A DNA stretch of 10,347 nucleotides from Actinomycetota bacterium (lineage in GTDB: Bacteria; Actinomycetota; Nitriliruptoria; Euzebyales; Egibacteraceae). Numbering within the stretch: the first letter of the stretch is position 1; every line of letters starts with the position of its first letter. The DNA lies in assembly GCA_019347785.1 (NCBI GenBank), contig JAHWKQ010000064.1:1-10347 (forward strand), written 5' to 3'. Shown one piece after another: positions 7,073 through 10,347 of the stretch. The translations under genes and the position numbers were made by a program. The notes under the pieces were generated by a model. The model was not told where the DNA came from. It saw nothing but the letters and a program-made list of their open reading frames with translations, and ran no database searches.

Positions 7073-7279
7073 ATGGCGCTGACGCTGCGGACCGACGAGG
7101 AGCTGGAACGCGCCCTGGACACCCTGTGCGAGGCCGAGGGGCTGTCGCGGCAGGAGGTCATCCGCCGAGCCGTGCTGGAGCGCTACGAGCGCGCCGGCCA
7201 CACGCGGCGCGTCGGCGAGAGCGCCGACCGGATGCTGGACCGGTGGGGCGACGTTCTTCACCGCCTCGGCACCGTGTGA
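7073..7279 (+). CDS. Ribbon-helix-helix (CopG-like) antitoxin
   Basis: This 68-aa protein has an N-terminal ribbon-helix-helix fold: the short strand 'MALTLRTDEE' (1-10), helix A 'LERALDTLCEAEG' (11-23) and helix B 'SRQEVIRRAVLERYE' (25-39). Such proteins dimerise and place the strand in the DNA major groove. The remainder (40-68, 'AGHTRRVGESADRMLDRWGDV') is the toxin-neutralising tail expected of an antitoxin. I choose ATG 7073 over the in-frame ATG 7028 because the fold begins there, the earlier start would translate through the operator, and the -10 box is six bases upstream. The stop overlaps the toxin's GTG (GTGA, 7276-7279), the usual coupling in such pairs. It likely represses the operon with the toxin as co-repressor. 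Confidence 0.85.
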   Translation: MALTLRTDEELERALDTLCEAEGLSRQEVIRRAVLERYERAGHTRRVGESADRMLDRWGDVLHRLGTV

Positions 7280-7641
7280 GTGAGCTCACCTATCTGACCA
7301 CCGAGGACGTCCTCTACCTGATCCGCCGCCTCGGCGTCGGACCGGTGCGGGACCTCGGGCTGATCGACGCGGCGCTCGCACGCCCGCGAGCCTCTGCCTA
7401 CGGCACCGACGCCTACCCGACCCTCGCGTTGAAGGCCGCGGCGATGCTGCAGTCGCTGGTGCGCAACCATGCGCTCATCGATGGCAACAAGCCGCTGGCG
7501 TGGCTGGCCACCGCGGTGTTCGCCGATCTCAACGACCGCCCCATCGGGCTCACCGACGACGAGGCGTTCCAGCTCGTCATGGACGCGGCCGACGGCTCAG
7601 CAGCAGTCGAGGAGATCGCGAGGCGCTTCGTCATCGACTGA
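7276..7641 (+). CDS. doc: Doc/Fic-family toxin (death on curing)
   Basis: This 121-aa protein matches the Doc branch of the Fic fold in length and layout. In phage P1 Doc inactivates elongation factor Tu by phosphorylation. The sequence 'LTTEDVLYLIRRLG' opens the fold, 'LGLIDAALARPRASAYG' (27-43) matches the family block before the active site, and 'LVRNHALIDGNKPLAWL' (61-77) is the active-site motif with His65, Asp69, Gly70, Asn71 and Lys72. The expected family motif is HxxxDxNKR; here residue 73 is Pro (CCG, 7492-7494) instead of Arg. That one-base change could weaken or abolish activity. The GTG 7276 start overlaps the antitoxin stop. The module is complete and self-contained, so it is probably a chromosomal type II toxin-antitoxin system. 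Confidence 0.9.
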   Translation: MSELTYLTTEDVLYLIRRLGVGPVRDLGLIDAALARPRASAYGTDAYPTLALKAAAMLQSLVRNHALIDGNKPLAWLATAVFADLNDRPIGLTDDEAFQLVMDAADGSAAVEEIARRFVID

Positions 7642-7765
7642 GAAGCAGGCGGTCCAGCGCCGCTGGGCCGCCGTCCGGCCACGCACACCGGCCAGCCACT
7701 CCTGCCACCCGGGTGCGTCCCGGAGCAGGCCCGCCGTGGCGCGGATGGCGGTTCATCGCGGCCTT

Positions 7766-7783
7766 CTTGCATCTTCGTGCAAG
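7766..7783. repeat. Hairpin after the toxin gene
   Basis: CTTGCA (7766-7771) and TGCAAG (7778-7783) enclose a 6-nt loop. It lies 124 bases past the toxin stop and 33 bases before a strong ribosome binding site. It could be a weak terminator or a processing site. The stem is only 6 bp with no T tract. The remaining 7642-7798 sequence shows nothing else I recognise. Confidence 0.35.
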
Positions 7784-7798
7784 CCGTGCAGCGCGGCT

Positions 7799-7867
7799 GG
7801 AGGTGCCCCGATGCAGCGTCGCCCCTCGGGGCAGAGCGCGGCCGGATTGCTTGAGGGCGGCCGATGA
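7799..7867 (+). other. Candidate 18-codon leader ORF with strong ribosome site
   Basis: GGAGGTG (7799-7805) stands five bases before ATG 7811, the best Shine-Dalgarno in the window. The frame codes for only 18 residues (MQRRPSGQSAAGLLEGGR) and its TGA overlaps the ATG of the following gene (ATGA, 7864-7867). A second site, GAGGG (7853-7857), lies six bases before ATG 7864. This may be a short leader that couples translation, or the start of the eCIS-like gene displaced by a further frameshift. Confidence 0.3.
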
Positions 7868-8276
7868 GGCGCCAGGACCGCCGTCCGGCCCCCGAGCACC
7901 ACACCCGCTTGGTGGCGGCGGCCGAGCATCCCGCGCTGACCCTCCAGCGGGCCTACGGCAACCGGGCGCTGCAGCGCCTCGCCGCCAAGCCGCGCACGGC
8001 AGTCCAGCGCGAGGACGAGCGGGAGCCGGACGCGGGCCCGCCCGGCAGCGCGGGGCAGCACCTCGAGGAGCAGGTTCAGCAGGGCGGCGAAGGCTCAGGC
8101 GAGACGACCCTCACCCCCTGACGAGGAGCAGGAGTGGCTGGAGGCAGACGGGCCTCGATGACGCCAAGCTCCGCCGGGCCGTGCAGATGCGCGGCAACCC
8201 GGGGGCCTACAGCCTGCTGTCCAACAACTGCCAGGACTACGTGCAAAGCGTCCTGCGCATCTACCGGCGGCTCTGA
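7864..8276 (+). pseudogene. Broken eCIS-cargo-like protein with papain-like C-terminal tail
   Basis: The intact 5' frame (7864-8121, 85 aa) carries 'LTLQRAYGNRALQRL' (residues 25-39) and 'AVQRE' (46-50). This 'LQRxxGNRAVxxL...VQR' motif is found at the N-termini of cargo proteins of extracellular contractile injection systems and DUF4157 proteins. It then meets TGA 8119. Removing one C from the run 8114-8118 continues it as 'TLTPDEEQEWLEADG'. Removing one G from 8150-8152 continues it again as 'LDDAKLRRAVQMRGNPGAY', then 'SLLSNNCQDYVQSVL' and a stop at 8274-8276. The repaired protein would be 136 aa. 'NNCQDYV' (Cys at 8229-8231) resembles the cysteine motif of permuted papain-like peptidases/amidases, but no partner His domain remains between the two parts. 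It is probably a decayed, internally deleted effector; sequencing error could account for the two shifts but not for the missing domain. Confidence 0.6.
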
Positions 8277-8288
8277 GCCCCGGCCGCC

Positions 8289-8936
8289 ATGCCGGACGTC
8301 GCCGACCTCGAGGAGTGGATGCGCTCCTACTGGCGCCACCCCGACCCGGAGGCGGTGCCGGAGGTGATCGACCGGCTGCACCGCGCCGGCGTGCTGGGCG
8401 GCAGCGCGGGGCCGGCGGTGGCGGCGTTCCTGGCGCAAGTGGCCCGCCGCGACCCCGCCCGGGTCGCCGCCTGGCCGCTTGATGACGCGCAGCTCGACCC
8501 TGGCGAGCGTCTGACCTTGGCGCAGGCCCTGTGGCTGGCCGACGACGAGGCCGCCCGCGGCCACCTCGACCGGCTGCTGGACGGTGCGGACGCCGAGGTC
8601 GCCGAGGTCATCGAGGGCTTCCGCGTCGACGACCCTCCCGCGATCGTCGCGCTCCCGCTCACCGCGCCGGTCGTGCTCGACATGCTGTGGGGGGCGTTCG
8701 GCGCGACCGGCGACCCCCGCTGTCTCGCCCGCGTGGCGGAGGGCCTGACGGGAGCGGACGCCGAGGACGACCCGACCCGTGAGTTGGTGGCCTCGGCTGC
8801 ACGCTGGTCGCTGGGCTCGCGGGTGGCGGAGGACGCCGAGGTGCGCCGCCTGGTCGAGGGTCTGGTGCCCGACGCCGCCCCGGAGACCGCCGCCGCGCTG
8901 CGCGCCCTGCTCGCCGAGCACACGGACCGCGGCTGA
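8289..8936 (+). CDS. Uncharacterised alpha-helical protein downstream of eCIS-like remnant
   Basis: This 215-aa soluble protein is not recognised with certainty. It is almost entirely helical and acidic, with no signal peptide or membrane segment. Notable stretches are 'EEWMRSYWRHPDPEAVPEVI' near the N-terminus and 'APVVLDMLWGAFGATGDP' in the middle, the latter resembling a conserved 'WGxFxATGD' block I recall in unnamed bacterial proteins. Repeated helix-pair spacing suggests a TPR- or HEAT-like solenoid. It begins 12 bases after the broken effector, with no clear ribosome site, so it probably depended on translation of that gene. A position right after a toxin-like C-terminus is where an immunity protein would lie, but that is only inference. 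It ends directly against the convergent gene at 8937; the palindrome CTGATCAG (8933-8940) spans the junction. Confidence 0.75.
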   Translation: MPDVADLEEWMRSYWRHPDPEAVPEVIDRLHRAGVLGGSAGPAVAAFLAQVARRDPARVAAWPLDDAQLDPGERLTLAQALWLADDEAARGHLDRLLDGADAEVAEVIEGFRVDDPPAIVALPLTAPVVLDMLWGAFGATGDPRCLARVAEGLTGADAEDDPTRELVASAARWSLGSRVAEDAEVRRLVEGLVPDAAPETAAALRALLAEHTDRG

Positions 8937-9425
8937 TCAGCGGCGGTCGACGGCGCCAGCGCGTGTCGTCCCCCGCGGCTTGTAGACGTTGAGCACCTCG
9001 ACGACGAGCAGCACGACCAGCCCGATCGCCGGATGGGCCAGGTCGCCGCCGAGCGCGGCGAGGCCATCACCCGACGAGGTCCGTGCGAGCTCGGCCGTAG
9101 CCGTCACGGCGGGCATGTGGAGCAGCAGGACCGCGACGGCGATGAGGGTGAGGACCAGCGAGATGATCACCCAGTAGTGGCGGAACAGGCCCCACGGGGT
9201 CCCCACCGCCATGATCACGCCGGTGAGCAGGGCGGCCAGCGCCAGCGGGACGATCGCGTACCAGCCGGTCGAGTCCATGGCGGCCCACATGCCGCGGATC
9301 GTGGCATCGTCGCTGGAGTTGACCGCGGTGAGGCCGAGAGCGAGGTAGACGATCACCGCGCCGATCCACCCCACCGAGACGGTCAGGTGGACGGCGAGCA
9401 TGGCCTTGCGGAGGCCGGAAGGCAT
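8937..9425 (-). CDS. DUF2269-like four-helix membrane protein
   Basis: This 162-aa integral membrane protein has four hydrophobic helices at residues 7-33, 55-75, 84-105 and 131-147. It contains 'VHLTVSVGWIGAVIVYLAL' (12-30), 'GWYAIVPLALAALLTGVI' (54-71), 'GTPWGLFRHYWVIIS' (75-89) and 'LLLHMPAV' (100-107). The SVGW, LLTG and TPWGLFRHYW blocks match a DUF2269-like family common in Actinomycetota. The function is unknown; conserved His13, His83 and His103 in or near helices could bind heme or metal, which is my inference. ATG 9425 is chosen because family similarity begins there; a longer frame to 9689 reads Arg-rich, non-homologous sequence that overlaps the upstream small gene. The gap to the upstream gene is two bases, so they form an operon, likely controlled by the divergent TetR protein. 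Confidence 0.85.
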   Translation of the reverse strand: MPSGLRKAMLAVHLTVSVGWIGAVIVYLALGLTAVNSSDDATIRGMWAAMDSTGWYAIVPLALAALLTGVIMAVGTPWGLFRHYWVIISLVLTLIAVAVLLLHMPAVTATAELARTSSGDGLAALGGDLAHPAIGLVVLLVVEVLNVYKPRGTTRAGAVDRR

Positions 9426-9427
9426 CC

Positions 9428-9598
9428 TCACCCGTGGTCGGCCGGCAGCAGCTGGCCGGCGACTGCGGCAGCCCCAGTACCCGCACCGCCGGACAGATGG
9501 CGAGACGGGCCGTGTCCGCCGCCGGCCACGAACGTGACGATGAGCAGGACGGCCGCCAGGATGCCGGCGAGGATGAAGCCCTTGACCCAACCGGGCAC
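9428..9598 (-). CDS. Small single-pass membrane protein, start possibly shifted
   Basis: From GTG 9598 the frame gives 56 residues: 'PGWVKGFILAGILAAVLLIV' (2-21) is one membrane helix, followed by a Gly/His-rich 'AGGGHGPSRHLSGG' (25-38) and a short Ala-rich tail. The 'WVK...GGGHGPxRH' layout is one I recall in small proteins encoded next to DUF2269-like genes. The better start signal is GTG 9632 with GGAGGAG six bases upstream, which reads 'DEPDPAEALPGARLG' and is one base out of frame. Deleting one base of the G run 9600-9603 (CCCC on this strand) joins them into a 67-aa protein. So either the gene is frameshifted here, or translation begins at 9598 with a poor site. It is the first gene of a two-gene operon. 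Confidence 0.65.
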   Translation of the reverse strand: MPGWVKGFILAGILAAVLLIVTFVAGGGHGPSRHLSGGAGTGAAAVAGQLLPADHG

Positions 9599-9638
9599 CG
9601 GGGAGGGCCTCGGCAGGGTCGGGTTCGTCCACGCTGCG

Positions 9639-9645
9639 CTCCTCC
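9639..9645 (-). promoter_or_regulatory. Strong ribosome binding site for the small membrane protein
   Basis: The minus strand reads GGAGGAG here, six bases before GTG 9632. It lies where a leader from the promoter at 9661-9689 would place it. It supports 9632 as the ancestral start and hence a one-base shift in the gene. Confidence 0.6.
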
Positions 9646-9660
9646 AGTAGGACCGGCTCA

Positions 9661-9689
9661 GTCTTTGCGATACATTGTGTCGCTGTCAA
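9661..9689 (-). promoter_or_regulatory. Promoter and TetR operator of the DUF2269 operon
   Basis: On the minus strand, consensus TTGACA (9689-9684) is followed by a 17-bp spacer and a weak -10 (AAAGAC, or AAGACT one base later). The spacer, 9667-9683, is itself a 17-bp palindrome with arms GCGATACA and TGTGTCGC (one mismatched pair) around a central T. A TetR dimer bound here would cover both promoter elements. Control by the divergent TetR gene is inferred from position. Confidence 0.65.
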
Positions 9690-9718
9690 GACTCATCGTC
9701 GCCTCCAGCTACCGCGCG

Positions 9719-9730
9719 TATCCTTCGCGT
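9719..9730 (+). promoter_or_regulatory. Probable -10 box for leaderless TetR mRNA
   Basis: TATCCT (9719-9724) matches the TAnnnT actinobacterial -10 pattern and ends six bases before GTG 9731. No Shine-Dalgarno precedes that GTG. The -35 (about 9696-9701) is weak. Confidence 0.45.
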
Positions 9731-10345
9731 GTGCCCAAGTTGTGGCGTGACACGATCGCCGCGCACCGACGCGAGGTTCGAGACGCGGTCCTGGACGCCA
9801 CCGCACGTCTGGCGGGCCAGCACGGGGTCCTCAACGTGACGATGTCGCAGATCGCCGAGGACGTGGGGATCGGCCGGGCCACGCTCTACAAGTACTTCGC
9901 GAGCGTCGAGGAGATCCTCCAGACCTGGCACGAACGCCAGATCAGCGACCACCTCCAGCTGCTGACCGAGATCGCCGAACGGGACGCACCGCAGGAGGCG
10001 CGGCTGGTCGAGGTCCTCGGGGCGTACGCCCAGATCCAGCGCCAACGCACCGACCACGCTGCGCACCCTCACGGGAGCGAGCTTGCGGCACTGCTGCACC
10101 ACGATGCCCAGGTCGCGCCGGCGGAGCGGCGGTTGCGCGACCTGGTCGGAGCCCTGCTGGCGGACGCGGCGGCGGCGGGGGCGGTCCGCGACGACGTCCC
10201 GCCCGACGAGCTCGCGAGCTTCTGCTTGCACGCACTGGGCGCAGCCGCGAGCACGACGTCGGACGCAGCCGTGCAGCGGCTGGTCAGGCTCACGCTCGAG
10301 GGACTCCAGCGTCCTCGCCAGGACCCCGCAACCGCCGGGACGTAA
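9731..10345 (+). CDS. TetR-family transcriptional regulator
   Basis: This 204-aa one-domain regulator has the TetR helix-turn-helix at residues about 15-62: 'VRDAVLDATARLAGQHG' (helix 1), 'NVTMSQIAEDVGIGRATLYK' (helices 2-3) and 'YFASVEEILQTW' (helix 4). The C-terminal part (65-195) is helical, variable and presumably binds a ligand and dimerises; 'LLADAAAAGAVRDDVPPDELASF' is a typical late TetR segment. The GTG 9731 start is chosen because the fold begins there and a -10 box lies six bases upstream; the in-frame extension towards 9434 crosses the shared promoter and reads non-coding. It is divergent from the small-protein/DUF2269 operon and probably represses it, and perhaps itself, through the palindrome at 9667-9683. 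The gene is complete, ending two bases before the window edge. Confidence 0.92.
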   Translation: MPKLWRDTIAAHRREVRDAVLDATARLAGQHGVLNVTMSQIAEDVGIGRATLYKYFASVEEILQTWHERQISDHLQLLTEIAERDAPQEARLVEVLGAYAQIQRQRTDHAAHPHGSELAALLHHDAQVAPAERRLRDLVGALLADAAAAGAVRDDVPPDELASFCLHALGAAASTTSDAAVQRLVRLTLEGLQRPRQDPATAGT

Positions 10346-10347
10346 GA

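Noticed and set aside
4931..7261. A 776-residue open frame on the minus strand, longer than the VIT-VWA gene it opposes
   Set aside because: It is a shadow produced by GC-rich codons. It has no recognisable domain, is rich in Arg/His/Gly/Ala, and crosses the toxin-antitoxin promoter, while the plus strand has clear VIT and VWA motifs.
8076..8921. 281-residue minus-strand frame opposite the helical protein gene
   Set aside because: Composition typical of antisense in GC-rich DNA (Gly/Arg/His/Val), no domain, and it runs through the broken effector.
8933..8940. Palindrome CTGATCAG at the junction of convergent genes
   Set aside because: Eight bases only, formed by two overlapping stop contexts; too short to claim a site or terminator.
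9425..9689. 88-residue N-terminal extension of the DUF2269-like protein
   Set aside because: Arg/His/Gly-rich with no membrane helix. It overlaps the small membrane protein, which is coding in a different frame, and family similarity begins at ATG 9425. Only its first part after GTG 9632 may be real, as the start of the small protein.

Overview
The window is about 10.3 kb of very GC-rich DNA with GC-dominated third codon positions, frequent GTG starts, short or overlapping gene junctions and several promoters that appear to drive leaderless mRNAs. Together with the gene families present (fused-ATPase ECF transporter, a DUF2269-like membrane protein beside a TetR regulator, a CopG/Doc toxin-antitoxin pair, a MerR regulator coupled to a VIT/VWA protein), this points to Actinomycetota. 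I cannot place it lower than phylum. No rRNA, tRNA, CRISPR array or transposase was seen.

Layout. (1) 1-2377: the end of a vitamin-type ECF transporter operon, with a two-domain ATPase (5' end cut off by the window) translationally coupled to a substrate-binding S component. A strong 35-nt dyad covers the S-component stop codon. (2) 2388-2700: mostly non-coding DNA holding the last repeat of a broken FG-GAP/VCBS protein, closed by a second 35-nt hairpin shared with the convergent gene. (3) 2711-3850 (minus): a multi-pass HGSNAT/DUF1624-like acyltransferase. (4) 3851-4073: a divergent intergenic region with a possible gene remnant and a palindromic MerR-type operator/promoter. (5) 4074-7015: a two-gene operon, MerR regulator plus a 771-aa VIT-VWA protein with an intact MIDAS metal site. 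(6) 7047-7641: a toxin-antitoxin module, RHH/CopG-like antitoxin plus Doc/Fic-family toxin, with its own operator; the toxin has a proline at a normally conserved motif arginine. (7) 7642-8936: a broken gene that joins an N-terminal motif of the type found on extracellular contractile injection system (eCIS) cargo and DUF4157 proteins to a papain-like 'NNCQDYV' tail, followed by an unrecognised 215-aa helical protein. (8) 8937-10345: a DUF2269-like membrane protein and a small single-pass protein on the minus strand, divergent from a TetR regulator, with a 17-bp palindrome in the shared region.

How it works together: this is a mosaic of small self-regulated modules. Three regulators (MerR, CopG-like, TetR) each have a palindrome at their promoter, and in all three the proposed -10 hexamer ends exactly six bases before the start codon, consistent with leaderless translation. 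Three places (8114-8118, 8150-8152, 9600-9603) look as though a single extra base in a C or G run has broken an otherwise continuous reading frame. They are either real decay or sequencing error, and this decides whether two of the genes are alive.
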